From JAJXSS01 sp964547135 (lineage in GTDB: Bacteria > Planctomycetota > Phycisphaerae > Phycisphaerales > Phycisphaeraceae): a stretch of DNA of 54,590 nt. How positions within the stretch are numbered: the stretch's first letter is position 1; the number at the start of each line of letters is the position of its first letter. This document shows, one piece after another, positions 16,272-24,630 of this stretch. Under the pieces are notes generated by a model, which saw only the letters and a program-made list of their open reading frames with translations, did not search any database and was not told the DNA's origin. Location: positions 1-54,590 of the forward strand of contig CAZJMK010000021.1 in the NCBI GenBank assembly GCA_964547135.1. The letters run 5' to 3'. The translations under genes were made by a program, and so were the position numbers.

Positions 16272-17891
16272 TCACACCGACGTGAAATTCAGGCGTGAAA
16301 AATTTGCCGCAACCACTTTGCCAAATAGCGCCAGCGGTGCCGCCCGTTCGATCTGCACATCGACAATGCGTCCGACCTGATCAGGTTGGCCGGTGAAACA
16401 TACAATGATGTCGCCCTCGGTTCGCCCTGACAGTTGCGTCACCCTCCTCGGCTGTTCCCACCCCAGCGTCACCCGACTGCCCGACTCCGGCATCGCCGCA
16501 TCGCGCTCTTCCAAGGCATGGTCGCTGATCGATTCCACAAACACCGGCACGGTCTTGCCGACATACGCCTGATGCACCTGATGACTAATCTGCGTCTGCA
16601 AGGCCAGCAATTCCTGATTGCGCCGCTTTTTCACCGCCTCCGGCACATCGTCGGGCAAGCGGTCAAACGCAGCCGTACCGGGCCGGGGTGAGTACTTGAA
16701 AATAAACGCATTTTTGTATCGACCCAAACGCAGCAAATCCAACGTCGCCCGGTGGTCGTCCTCGGTTTCACCCGGAAAGCCGGTGATGATGTCGGTACAC
16801 AATTCCGCCGTGGGCAGCTTTTCTCGAATGCGTGCCAGTAGTGCCTTGTATTCAGCAATCGTGTACCCACGATTCATGCGTGCCAATACCTGGTCGGACC
16901 CGGACTGCACAGGCAGGTGAATGTATTTGCAGATGCGTGGGCGGTCGGCCATGACCTGCAAAATGTCATCGCCAAAATCACGCGGAAAGTTGGTCACAAA
17001 CCGCAAACGCTGCAACCCCGGTAACTGATCGTGCAACAGCGCCAGCAAATCGGCAAACGTGGTGATGCGACGACTTTGATTTTTTGGTCGCGGCCCATCA
17101 CGCCCGACCGGCGCGCCGACCTGTGGCTGCAACACGCCATCGACCGTCACCGCAGCATCGTGATCGTAATGGTAATGATTGACCGTCTGACCCAGCAGCG
17201 TGATTTCCACCACGCCCGATTCGACCAGTTTGCGACACTCTTCCAAAATATTTTCAGGCGGACGATGCACCTCCGCCCCGCGGGTGTTGGGTACGACGCA
17301 ATAGGTGCAAAACTTGTTGCAACCCCGGGTGATGCGCACGTAAGCCGACCCATGGTGTTCATCGGGCGAAAAGCTGCGCGACAGGTCGAGCATTTCCAAC
17401 TGGTCCTGCGCGGCACTGAGCGTGCCTGATCGTCGATGCGTATTGCCCTGCAAGGCGACTTGTGCGTGGCGCAGCCCGCCGCGCTGTTTGGGGCTGGTTT
17501 TGTGAATGTTGTCGATCAGCATCGGCACTTGATCGAGTTCACCCGGGCCGACCAATAAATCGATTTGCGGGTAGCGCCGAATCATGTTCTGACCATCGCG
17601 CTCGGCCATGCAACCCAGTACGCCGAGTATCAAATCGGGGCGTTCTTTTTTACGCTGCCCGACCTGCCCGATGCGACTGTAAACCTTGCTTTCAGCGTGT
17701 TCGCGGACGGAGCAGGTGTTGTAAAGCACCACGTCGGCGGTGTTCCAGTCATCGGTGAAACGATAACCGAGGGCTTGCAGTTGGCTGCGCACCAGTTGCG
17801 TGTCCAACACGTTCATCTGGCAGCCGAAGGTTTCGAAGTAAACCAGTCGGCCAGAGTGGTCGTTCGCGGGTGAAGTCGATGATTGGGGCAT
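16272..17891 (-). CDS. miaB: tRNA-2-methylthio-N6-dimethylallyladenosine synthase MiaB
   Basis: A 539-residue radical SAM enzyme that adds the methylthio group to i6A37 of tRNAs reading U-starting codons. The N-terminal methylthiotransferase domain has the three cluster Cys (about C24, C60 and C94), the radical SAM motif CNKFCTYC has Cys at about 191, 195 and 198, and the C-terminal TRAM-like region runs from about residue 450. It is longer than E. coli MiaB (474), mainly through a linker at about 130-180 and a variable segment at about 245-270 (VDGVLQPQVGAPVGRDGP). The gene stands alone, flanked by repeats; its function does not depend on neighbours. Confidence 0.95.
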   Translation of the reverse strand: MPQSSTSPANDHSGRLVYFETFGCQMNVLDTQLVRSQLQALGYRFTDDWNTADVVLYNTCSVREHAESKVYSRIGQVGQRKKERPDLILGVLGCMAERDGQNMIRRYPQIDLLVGPGELDQVPMLIDNIHKTSPKQRGGLRHAQVALQGNTHRRSGTLSAAQDQLEMLDLSRSFSPDEHHGSAYVRITRGCNKFCTYCVVPNTRGAEVHRPPENILEECRKLVESGVVEITLLGQTVNHYHYDHDAAVTVDGVLQPQVGAPVGRDGPRPKNQSRRITTFADLLALLHDQLPGLQRLRFVTNFPRDFGDDILQVMADRPRICKYIHLPVQSGSDQVLARMNRGYTIAEYKALLARIREKLPTAELCTDIITGFPGETEDDHRATLDLLRLGRYKNAFIFKYSPRPGTAAFDRLPDDVPEAVKKRRNQELLALQTQISHQVHQAYVGKTVPVFVESISDHALEERDAAMPESGSRVTLGWEQPRRVTQLSGRTEGDIIVCFTGQPDQVGRIVDVQIERAAPLALFGKVVAANFSRLNFTSV

Positions 17892-17980
17892 GATGGATAT
17901 TAACGATTGAAGCCGGTGGTCATGGCAGACGCGGGCATTTGTTTAGCCCGAAAAAGTCAATTGCAAAAAAACTGGACAGA

Positions 17981-18069
17981 ATGGATGATGTATAAAGGAT
18001 AATGGATAATGTTCAAGCCATCGTTGTCGTCGATCCATTCTGCACATCATCCATTATCCATTATCCATG
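17981..18069. repeat. Inverted heptamer (period 7) arrays
   Basis: The left arm has GGATGAT/GGATAAT-type units (17981-18010) and the right arm CATCATC/CATTATC units (18045-18069). The arms are complementary and could form a stem around a roughly 35-base loop. It lies between the start of miaB and the end of the DUF4126 gene. Confidence 0.85.
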
Positions 18070-18123
18070 CTTCTTTGTGTCTTCGTGGCCCATCTCTTTT
18101 TCGCGGCAATGGTCTCGGTGCGG

Positions 18124-18732
18124 TCATGCAGGCGTGGTGTTGATCGGCGTAATCAGCGTGCTGGTGGGTTTGCGATTCCGACGGAACCAGGTGACCAGTA
18201 ACACCAATACCAGGGCGAACACCACCACCGCCAACACCGGCAACAATATCGCAAGTAGCGAGGTCAGCAGGGCACCCATCCATTCAAACGTACTGACCAC
18301 CGGGTTGGCAACGCCCGCGGTGGTTGCCGCTGAAACTGCACGAGTGCTGACGGTGACCATTTGCACCGCCCCGGCTGCGCCGCCGCCCATGATCGCCGCC
18401 AAGGTCCATTTGATCATCGGGTCCACGCCGGTGATGAACGCCGCCGACGCCACGGTACCGGCCACGAGTGCCGCCGGTGATGCGATGGTGTCCAGCAGGT
18501 TGTCCAGCCAGGGCACGTAGTAGGCGGTGATTTCCATGGCCGTGGCTGTGCCGAGCATCAGCAACGCCGGCCAGTCACCAATCCAGGCAAAGCCCGGCGA
18601 AACACTGGTCTTGTTGGCAGCCACCATGAGGCTCAGTATGAACAGGGGCATGAACACGCGAAAACCGCAGGCTGCCGCGAGGGCAACGCCCATGATCAGG
18701 CTGAGAATGAAAGTCCAAAAATCAACGCTCAT
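18124..18732 (-). CDS. DUF4126 family membrane protein
   Basis: A 202-residue integral membrane protein matching the DUF4126 family: an N-terminal segment 'LSLIMGVALAAACGFRVFMPLFILSL', a central WIGDWPALLMLGTATAMEITAYYVPWLDNLLDTIASPAA and several hydrophobic helices, ending in a basic cytoplasmic tail. Function is unknown. The start at 18732 has GGGAG at a suitable distance; the frame stays open to 18855, but the additional residues do not match the family. Confidence 0.85.
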   Translation of the reverse strand: MSVDFWTFILSLIMGVALAAACGFRVFMPLFILSLMVAANKTSVSPGFAWIGDWPALLMLGTATAMEITAYYVPWLDNLLDTIASPAALVAGTVASAAFITGVDPMIKWTLAAIMGGGAAGAVQMVTVSTRAVSAATTAGVANPVVSTFEWMGALLTSLLAILLPVLAVVVFALVLVLLVTWFRRNRKPTSTLITPINTTPA

Positions 18733-18850
18733 GTTGCGATTCTCCCGCCGGTGACCGTGTTCCGGGTTGCGTGATGCTGTAAACCATACGCATTGTAGAT
18801 GGGTTTGTGCGGGTAAACCAGTGGGCAAAGTGGCATTGCATTTCGAATTG

Positions 18851-18993
18851 ACCAAGCCAAGGACGAGGCCGACAGGCCGAGGACTTGGGTATTCTGAGTG
18901 GTTGATCTGTTAACTGGTAAATCGGTTAATCGGTCAGAAAAGAGAACTACCATTCCGTCCAATTAACCAATTAACCGACCAACCAATTAACCA
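18851..18993. repeat. Composite element: family B hairpin + inverted octamer arrays
   Basis: A family B hairpin (18851-18893) is followed by an array of TTAATCGG-type octamers (18899-18936), a short core containing CAGAAAAGAG and ATTCCGTCC, and an inverted array of TTAACCAA-type octamers (18961-18993). The same order occurs at 29692-29834 and 32098-32250. Confidence 0.88.
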
Positions 18994-18997
18994 TTCT

Positions 18998-19071
18998 GAC
19001 GCCGGGGGCTTTAGCCCCGGATTCCGCGCATCACATTCATCAGCATCATCCAGCCCTGAAGGCTCGGCGTC
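18998..19071. repeat. Family C palindrome
   Basis: The left arm is GACGCCGGGGGCTTTAGCC and the right arm CTGAAGGCTCGGCGTC, 74 bases in all. It directly follows the composite element and ends about 40 bases before the Rrf2 gene's stop. The rest of the 18733-19108 gap holds nothing else. Confidence 0.88.
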
Positions 19072-19108
19072 ATTTCATCAACTCCTTCCCCCGGCCACCC
19101 GGCCTGCC

Positions 19109-19516
19109 TCACGGCAGCAAAATGTCCGCCAGGGTGGTGCGATTGAGCAGGTCGCGCAATTCGCTGGCGGTGTGTTTGCGCCAGCGCTGCAACTGTTCGC
19201 CGATGCCGTGTTGGGCGCCGATGACCAGGTCATCATCGAGGAACGCAGCCGCGTCGATGGGGCCTTCGATGGCTTCGATGATGCGCAGCAGGGTGATTTT
19301 GGCTGCGGGCAGTGCGAGGCAGAATCCCCCGTTGCGTCCGCGAATGCTGCGAATGACCCGGGCGCGGGACAGCCGACCGAGCAGTTTACGCAGGTACTCC
19401 ACCGGCACCCCCGTGGCCAGGGCGATGTGCTGCACCTGAGCCGGTCCCGGTTCGCTTCGTAACGCCAGATGAATGACCGCCAACAACCCGTAGGCGGACG
19501 CTCGTTCCAATCGCAT
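19109..19516 (-). CDS. Rrf2 family transcriptional regulator
   Basis: A 135-residue DNA-binding protein. The winged helix (about 1-75) matches Rrf2: MRLERASAYGLLAVIHLAL, VQHIALATGVPVEYLRKLLGRLSRA, and the wing VIRSIRGRNGGFCLA, with the typical 'RG..GGF.LA' signature. IscR/NsrR-type members bind an iron-sulfur cluster with three clustered Cys after the wing; none is seen here (only one Cys, in the wing), so this is probably a cluster-free regulator whose signal is unknown. It is normal in length for the family. Neighbours give no clue to its target. Confidence 0.9.
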   Translation of the reverse strand: MRLERASAYGLLAVIHLALRSEPGPAQVQHIALATGVPVEYLRKLLGRLSRARVIRSIRGRNGGFCLALPAAKITLLRIIEAIEGPIDAAAFLDDDLVIGAQHGIGEQLQRWRKHTASELRDLLNRTTLADILLP

Positions 19517-19834
19517 GCGCAGGTCTCCGCTGCCAAGTACTATGCAAGCCTCATACCAACGGAGCGATTGGTGTGATGATGTGAATTGGCCTGCTTTTTA
19601 CAGAGTTTGTCAATGCAGCCCCAATAGGTAGTTACCGTGGGTTGCTTATGAACCAAGTAAACCGGCGGTTTGGCATCCTCATTTGCCTGAAAAATCAGCA
19701 GTGCCGGTTTTGAAGAAGCAACAATCAACCACCACAGAGATGAAAGGGGCTAGGGGCTTGGAGCTAGGCAGATACGCAATGCATCTATCATTTACCAAGC
19801 TTGTCTTGAAACATCATCCATTATCCATCATCCA
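19517..19834. other. Gene-free gap between Rrf2 and dapF
   Basis: It contains a heptamer array at its left half (see next entry) and short AT-rich sequence likely holding the Rrf2 promoter. A 62-codon open frame at 19540-19728 on the minus strand has no supporting signals and is not called. Confidence 0.5.
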
Positions 19835-19845
19835 TTATCCATTCT
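19747..19845. repeat. Two heptamer arrays overlapping the dapF stop codon
   Basis: GGGCTAG/GGGCTTG/GAGCTAG units (19751-19772) are followed by a core with GGCAGATACG, then CATCATC/CATTATC units (19812-19842). The last units run into the dapF frame and provide its TAA stop (19835-19837). Confidence 0.85.
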
Positions 19846-20752
19846 GCGTTTCCGGCCAGTCACCAATAAATACTTCCGTGGCCGGGCCGGTCATCAGCAC
19901 ATGATCATCGTCGGCTCGCCATTGCAATTGCAGGTCGCCGCCGGGCAGGTGGGCCAATATTTGTCGATCACCGCGACCGGTCAATACCCCAGCCACCGCA
20001 CAGGCGCAGGCCCCGGTGCCACAGGCCAGGGTGATGCCGCTGCCGCGTTCCCATGTGCGCATGATGATTTCGTTTTTCGATATCACCTGCACAAAATGAG
20101 CGTTGATGCGTCGGGGAAACAGGGCGTGATGTTCGATGATCGGGCCGACGACTTCCAGCGGAACACCAGCCGCATCACGCACGTAAAAAACCACATGCGG
20201 GTTGCCCATCGACACACAGGTCATGCCCGCTTCCAAGCCGACTTGTTGCGGCCAATCGCCCAGCGACCCCGGCCAGGTGAAGGTATTGCCCATCGGGTGA
20301 TCGACGATTTTTTCACCCGCCCCCGGCAGGTTCACCGGTATCAACTTCGGCTGCAAAATCGGCGACCCCATATCGACGGTCACCTGCGCAACCTTGCCCG
20401 TCGCATCGAGTGTGTATGAAAGGGACAACACCCCGTTGCCGGTTTGAATGCGCATCGGGTTAACGTTGCGTATGCCGGTGGTGACCTGATGATCGTGGGC
20501 GAGTTTGCAGACGCAGCGAATACCATTGCCGCACATTTCGCTTTCCGACCCGTCCGCATTGAACATGCGCATGCGCACATGGGCATCGACGCCCTGTTCG
20601 GGGGGCAGTACGAGTATCAGGCCGTCACCGCCGATGCCAAAGTGCCGGTCGGAGACGAGTCGGGCGAGGGCAGTCGGATCGCGCACCGGCTGGGCGAAGC
20701 CGTTGATGTAAACGTAGTCGTTGCCGATGCCGTGCATTTTGATGAAACGCAT
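19835..20752 (-). CDS. dapF: Diaminopimelate epimerase DapF
   Basis: A 305-residue cytoplasmic enzyme that converts LL- to meso-diaminopimelate for lysine and peptidoglycan. The two catalytic Cys are present: Cys74 in MCGNGIRC and Cys244 in ACGTGACA. The N-terminal MRFIKMHGIGNDYVYI is typical. Length is a little above the usual 275-280, with a short extension ending WPETQNG. The last codons and the TAA come from a period-7 repeat, so the C-terminus may have been altered by repeat insertion. Its presence shows the organism makes DAP-type peptidoglycan, consistent with an LpoB-like protein at 29037. Confidence 0.96.
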   Translation of the reverse strand: MRFIKMHGIGNDYVYINGFAQPVRDPTALARLVSDRHFGIGGDGLILVLPPEQGVDAHVRMRMFNADGSESEMCGNGIRCVCKLAHDHQVTTGIRNVNPMRIQTGNGVLSLSYTLDATGKVAQVTVDMGSPILQPKLIPVNLPGAGEKIVDHPMGNTFTWPGSLGDWPQQVGLEAGMTCVSMGNPHVVFYVRDAAGVPLEVVGPIIEHHALFPRRINAHFVQVISKNEIIMRTWERGSGITLACGTGACACAVAGVLTGRGDRQILAHLPGGDLQLQWRADDDHVLMTGPATEVFIGDWPETQNG

Positions 20753-20821
20753 GAGGGTGTTTCCGATGGCTGGGTCGATAGCGAACCGTTAATTGGTTGA
20801 TTGAATCGTACGAAAAAAAGA

Positions 20822-20941
20822 ATTTGCCGCAGAGGTCGCAGAGAACGCGGAAAATAAGGGGCTCGTGACTCGGGGCTGGTGGCTGGGCAGATCATTGATG
20901 CACACGAACTATACCTAGCTCCAAGCCCCTAGCTCCAAGTT
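20822..20941. repeat. Nonamer array and inverted heptamer arrays between dapF and nadD
   Basis: Nonamers of the GTCGCAGAG type are at 20822-20853, then GGGCTCG/TGACTCG/GGGCTGG heptamers (20858-20887), a core with GGCAGATCATTGATGCAC, and an inverted TAGCTCC/AAGCCCC array (20914-20941). The region upstream of dapF shows nothing further. Confidence 0.82.
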
Positions 20942-20992
20942 CCTTTTTACGCCGTGTCGTTCAAACATTATAAATCAGTAGCTTGGAAGTAC

Positions 20993-21706
20993 TCACCCGC
21001 GATACAAACCATGCTGATGAATGTAATCGGCCACGGCTGGGGCGAGCAGGTCGTCGGTGGGTTGACCCTCAGCCAATCGGTGGCGAATGTCGGTGGCACT
21101 GATGTCCAGCAAGGGTAAATCGATCATGCGTGATGACCATGTGGCAGTCGATTCGCCGGGGGGTAATTTTGATAGCAGTTCATCGCGTGTGGCCGGGGGG
21201 CGCACCATCACCAGCGGCTGCGCCAGGGCGATGATGCGCTGTGCCTGATGCCAACGGTGAAACAATCGAAATTGATCCGCCCCCAACAGCAAACGCATTT
21301 GCACGGCATCGCCCAAACGCCGGCGCAGCGCTTCGAGGGTATCGACGGTGTAACTGGGCTGGTCGGGTTGTTTTTCCGCACGGTCCAGTTCATCGGTCAG
21401 AATGACTGCCCAAGGTTCGTCCTGCAGGGCCAGTTGCAGCATGGTCAGACGATGATGTGCGGGGGTTTGCTGCTGACCGACTTTGAAAGGCGAACGCCCT
21501 GTCGGAATATAAACCACGGCCTGCGCCCCGATTTGTTGCATCGCCAACCGGGGCAATTCAACGTGTGCCCGGTGCGGCGGGTCGAAGGTTCCGCCGAAAA
21601 CGATCAAATGGCTGAGGTTGGTAAGTGATGGATAATGGATCATGGATGATGGATCATGTTCAGAGAGGGTGTATGTCAAACGACTCTTGGTTTGAACATT
21701 ATCCAT
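20993..21706 (-). CDS. nadD: Nicotinate-nucleotide adenylyltransferase NadD
   Basis: A 237-residue enzyme joining ATP and nicotinate mononucleotide in NAD synthesis. The nucleotidyltransferase signature GGTFDPPHRAH is near residue 38 and the ISATDIRHRL motif is at the C-terminal end, as in the family. The first ~35 residues are encoded by a period-7 array and core, so the true start is uncertain: ATG at 21706 has AAGGG only four bases upstream, and ATG at 21643 lies within the array without a clear ribosome site. From 21643 it would be 216 residues, closer to the usual length (about 200-215). Confidence 0.9.
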   Translation of the reverse strand: MDNVQTKSRLTYTLSEHDPSSMIHYPSLTNLSHLIVFGGTFDPPHRAHVELPRLAMQQIGAQAVVYIPTGRSPFKVGQQQTPAHHRLTMLQLALQDEPWAVILTDELDRAEKQPDQPSYTVDTLEALRRRLGDAVQMRLLLGADQFRLFHRWHQAQRIIALAQPLVMVRPPATRDELLSKLPPGESTATWSSRMIDLPLLDISATDIRHRLAEGQPTDDLLAPAVADYIHQHGLYRG

Positions 21707-21728
21707 TATCCCTTATCCATGATCCATC
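21628..21728. repeat. Inverted heptamer arrays over the nadD start
   Basis: GGATAAT/GGATCAT/GGATGAT units (21628-21658) face CATTATC/CCTTATC/CATGATC units (21697-21728) around a 38-base core. It overlaps the 5' end of nadD in the coding frame and could form a stem in the nadD leader RNA. Confidence 0.85.
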
Positions 21729-21782
21729 TTTGCGTCATTGGTGGGTCCGTTCGCGGACTCACTTGACCCACCCTACATCGCA

Positions 21783-22589
21783 TCACTTCATCTGCCCAAT
21801 GGCGTTTTCGACGGCATCGGCGAGGTTCTTGCCCGCGACGCTGACGTTACGACCCAGGCGCACGGTGGTGGGTATTTTCCAGGGGTGGGTCATCAGGTGC
21901 CAGACGGCTGCGGGGACGTTGTCGGTGCCATCGGGGCGAATCCAGTTTTCCGCCGCTTCGGGGATCGCCATGTTGGCCGGGTCGCTGATGGCACGAATCA
22001 TGCGCAGGCACAGTCCCTCCTGGGCCGACACCCGCGCCAGGTGAAAGGTTTCCATATCGACGGCTGCGGCGCGGTGTTGCTGATACAGGTTTTGCTTTTC
22101 AGCCACCGAGTGAATCAGGTGTTCCATCGTCAATAAAGTTTTACGTGGGTCGCGCTGGTTTGAATCGTGTACGGCTTGGGGTCGGTCATTGCTCAGTTGA
22201 TAGGCTTGTCCCTGACGGTTGATGACCCATTGAATGTCCAGCACGGTACCGGGGCCCATGGCCGGGTCGAGTCCGCCGGCAAACCCCAGGTGAATGATGT
22301 GTGTGGGGCGGTGTTCTTCGAGCATCGCACTGAACACTTCAACGGCACGCTCCGCTCCGACGCCGGTGACCCCGGCCACGATTTTGCGGGCGGGTTGATG
22401 GGCCGTGGAACCGATGAACCAGGGGCGATCGGGTGTCAGGTGCAAACGTTTGATGATGGGCTGAAGTTCGTCCCGCACCGCAGCCACCAGGGCAATGGTG
22501 CCCATGGGTGGTTGGGTAACCTGCACGGGCTGGGTGTGCGTCAGGTGGGCAGTTGAAGCATTGGGTTTGGCATCGAGCATCACAGTCAT
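21783..22589 (-). CDS. Nucleoside phosphorylase / MTA-SAH nucleosidase-like protein
   Basis: A 268-residue protein of the PNP_UDP_1 superfamily. Visible motifs are IALVAAVRDELQPI, the substrate-binding VAGVTGVGAERAV, HLGFAGGLDP and the AVDMETFHLARV stretch with the ribose-contacting Met-Glu. It probably cleaves or phosphorolyses a purine nucleoside or a related substrate. Candidates are 5'-methylthioadenosine/S-adenosylhomocysteine nucleosidase, futalosine hydrolase or the hopanoid-linked HpnG-type phosphorylase; sequence alone does not separate them, and no hopanoid or menaquinone genes are nearby. A Thr/Gln-rich N-terminal 25 residues precede the fold and may not all be translated (Met29 could be a later start). 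Confidence 0.8.
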   Translation of the reverse strand: MTVMLDAKPNASTAHLTHTQPVQVTQPPMGTIALVAAVRDELQPIIKRLHLTPDRPWFIGSTAHQPARKIVAGVTGVGAERAVEVFSAMLEEHRPTHIIHLGFAGGLDPAMGPGTVLDIQWVINRQGQAYQLSNDRPQAVHDSNQRDPRKTLLTMEHLIHSVAEKQNLYQQHRAAAVDMETFHLARVSAQEGLCLRMIRAISDPANMAIPEAAENWIRPDGTDNVPAAVWHLMTHPWKIPTTVRLGRNVSVAGKNLADAVENAIGQMK

Positions 22590-22652
22590 CCGTCACTCCT
22601 GCGGGGCCAAACGGTTATTGTCGTTGGTTTTTTGATGGTTGTCGAATCGTGG

Positions 22653-23936
22653 TTAAAGCCCCGCTTGCAGGGCTTGCAAATGACGGCCAAAGTGTTCAGC
22701 CAACACCTGCTCATAGGTTTGCGGATGGGCGGCCAGCACGGCTTGAAAGGCTTTGCCCAGGGTTGCATCGGTCAAAACCGAGCCGAAGGTGCAATGCAGA
22801 ATTTGCCGACCAGGGTGGGTGAAACCCAGGTGAGTGCCTTGCGGAATGCCGGCCCAATTTTGCAGGTAAAGTTCGACGAGCCGGGGGTCATCGGTGATGT
22901 CCTGCGGGGCGGGCACACTGTCGAGCGTGGCGGAAACGTGGTACGTGGCCTTGTCGGTGTCGTAACGCTGACGGGCGAACTCGACGATGTGCCTGAACAG
23001 CGGCGGATCATGTTTGGCGATCACGCGCAGGGCTTCGAGGTAGCTGGTGCCTGCGGTTTTGACGTGAAACAAACCATTGGTGATTTGGGCAAAGAGCGGG
23101 TAAATCGACAGTTTGTCGGAACCCGAATGCAGGCTGAGTTTGTAGGGGCCAAGGGTGCGGGCGATGCTCGCATGAACTTTGAGTGATTTTTCAAACCCAG
23201 CCGGGTCGCCCTTGAAATCGACGCCTTTTTCAAAATCACCAGCAAAGCGCGGCGCCAGGCTGACGAGTTTCATACCGGCTTTGAGGCACTGGTCGGCGAT
23301 GATGTAATGCTCGGCTGGGGTGGTCGGCTGCGGGGTTTCATCGACCGATAGTTCAATTTCAAAATCATGGCCGAGCTTGGCGGCAGCGTAATGAATGTAT
23401 GACGCGAGTTTGATCGCGTGGTTGATGGCCCGCCCGTATTTCACAGCAGCGCGTTGCACGACCGCTTCCGGAAATTTGATGACAAAACGACCTTTGAGTT
23501 TCACTGTTTGGTGGAGGTATTGATCGACCCAGTTGATTTCGCTGCGCACTTTTTCGAATTGCACCGCGAGTTCAGCAGGGGGGTAGGTGTCGGCTTTGGT
23601 ATCGACGTGTTCGGACGGGTCGATGGTGAAAAAAACAAACCCGGCGGCGACGGTGGCATCGACATCGGCCTGGGTTTTCAAATGGTCGGCATCGGCACCC
23701 CATGGTTCATCAAACCCGGCGGCGGCCAGTGCGGTTTGGGCGGCTTGCATGACCTGTTGGGGGCTGCGCTGGGTGCGGGTCATTTCGCGGATGGATTGCT
23801 GGGCGAAGATGGGGGCGATGCCCGAACCAGCGGTGCGTAAGGCGGAAAGGTGGCCGGGCGTGGCCAGACCCAATCGATCCCCGAAACCGAAACTCGGCGA
23901 GGTGCCAAGGGTAACCGCTTTGCCTGCGACGGCCAT
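22653..23936 (-). CDS. uxaE: Tagaturonate epimerase (UxaE family)
   Basis: A 427-residue cytoplasmic enzyme interconverting tagaturonate and fructuronate in galacturonate catabolism. The N-terminus SFGFGDRLGLATPGHL and the long TIM-barrel with acidic and His residues (FEIELSVDET, SLHSGSDKLS, FHVKTAGTSYLEAL) match UxaE. It fits the GH28-like polygalacturonase gene at 41522, which could supply galacturonate, though the two genes are 18 kb apart. I see no signal peptide. It is followed on the same strand by the nucleosidase-like gene with a 63-base gap. Confidence 0.82.
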   Translation of the reverse strand: MAVAGKAVTLGTSPSFGFGDRLGLATPGHLSALRTAGSGIAPIFAQQSIREMTRTQRSPQQVMQAAQTALAAAGFDEPWGADADHLKTQADVDATVAAGFVFFTIDPSEHVDTKADTYPPAELAVQFEKVRSEINWVDQYLHQTVKLKGRFVIKFPEAVVQRAAVKYGRAINHAIKLASYIHYAAAKLGHDFEIELSVDETPQPTTPAEHYIIADQCLKAGMKLVSLAPRFAGDFEKGVDFKGDPAGFEKSLKVHASIARTLGPYKLSLHSGSDKLSIYPLFAQITNGLFHVKTAGTSYLEALRVIAKHDPPLFRHIVEFARQRYDTDKATYHVSATLDSVPAPQDITDDPRLVELYLQNWAGIPQGTHLGFTHPGRQILHCTFGSVLTDATLGKAFQAVLAAHPQTYEQVLAEHFGRHLQALQAGL

Positions 23937-24026
23937 GGGCGATGCTCCCGTAAGTATCGTTGACGTTATTGCAGGGTTGACAAAGTAACGTCGGAGGCGT
24001 GTGGGGTCAATGGGTCATGTCTTGTA

Positions 24027-24098
24027 GAGCCGGGTCGTGCCGACCCGGTCGATTGGGACACCATGGCGGATTTATACCGGGGCGATACGCCCCGGCTA
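24027..24098. repeat. Family H BIME-like pair
   Basis: GAGCCGGGTCGTGCCGACCC is at 24027-24046 and its inverted partner ACCGGGGCG/CGCCCCGGC at 24075-24098. It has the same architecture as at 1164-1234 and lies between tRNA-Ala and the uxaE-like gene. Confidence 0.8.
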
Positions 24099-24160
24099 TG
24101 ACGTTACCTGATGGCATCAAACTGACTGTTATGAAGCATGACTACGTATGAGACATGAAA

Positions 24161-24233
24161 TGGAGCCGAGCGGGATCGAACCGCCAACCTCTGCATTGCG
24201 AACGCAGCGCTCTCCCAATTGAGCTACGGCCCC
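24161..24233 (-). tRNA. tRNA-Ala (anticodon CGC)
   Basis: A 73-base cloverleaf. The seven-pair acceptor stem GGGGCCG/CGGCTCC has one G-U pair, and the anticodon arm CTGCG-TTCGCAA-TGCAG places CGC at positions 34-36. The T arm GGCGGTTCGATCCCGCT is also present. The discriminator is A, and no CCA is encoded. It decodes GCG alanine codons. Confidence 0.95.
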
Positions 24234-24366
24234 GTGAGCAAGAATATATCGACCCGACTCCCCGACGGCAAACGCAATGTGTGGTGAAACAGGTGGCGTC
24301 GTTGTTGTCAGCAGACCGCGTTGAGCCGGCAGCATGAGTCAACTTGAAAATCACTGCCAATGATCG

Positions 24367-24394
24367 TTGACAAGGAATCATCAGTCATTACACT
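24367..24394 (+). promoter_or_regulatory. Possible sigma-70 promoter for the CsgG/LpoB operon
   Basis: TTGACA (24367-24372), a 16-base spacer and TACACT (24389-24394). It would give an untranslated leader of about 230 bases before the gene at 24631. No other signal is obvious in 24234-24630, which is otherwise gene-free. Confidence 0.4.
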
Positions 24395-24630
24395 CAATTG
24401 GCATTCGTGCGAATTATGAGATTTGTTTGCAATGAAGTGCAGCGTGTGTTGGCCTTGATTTGTGTTGTTGAGGGCGGATGTCAAACTGTGTCAGGGGGCC
24501 TTTTTTGATCGATATTGGTCTTTCATCGCCACTCATTGGAACCATGGGTTGAACCCTGGTTTTGGGGTGGTCGTTTCGATAGGGCTTGGTGAGTGGTGCG
24601 GTCACGGGGTTACTTTTGGAGGAAACAACG

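Noticed and set aside
19109..19516. IscR-type iron-sulfur regulator
   Set aside because: The three clustered Cys needed for the cluster are absent; only one Cys is present.
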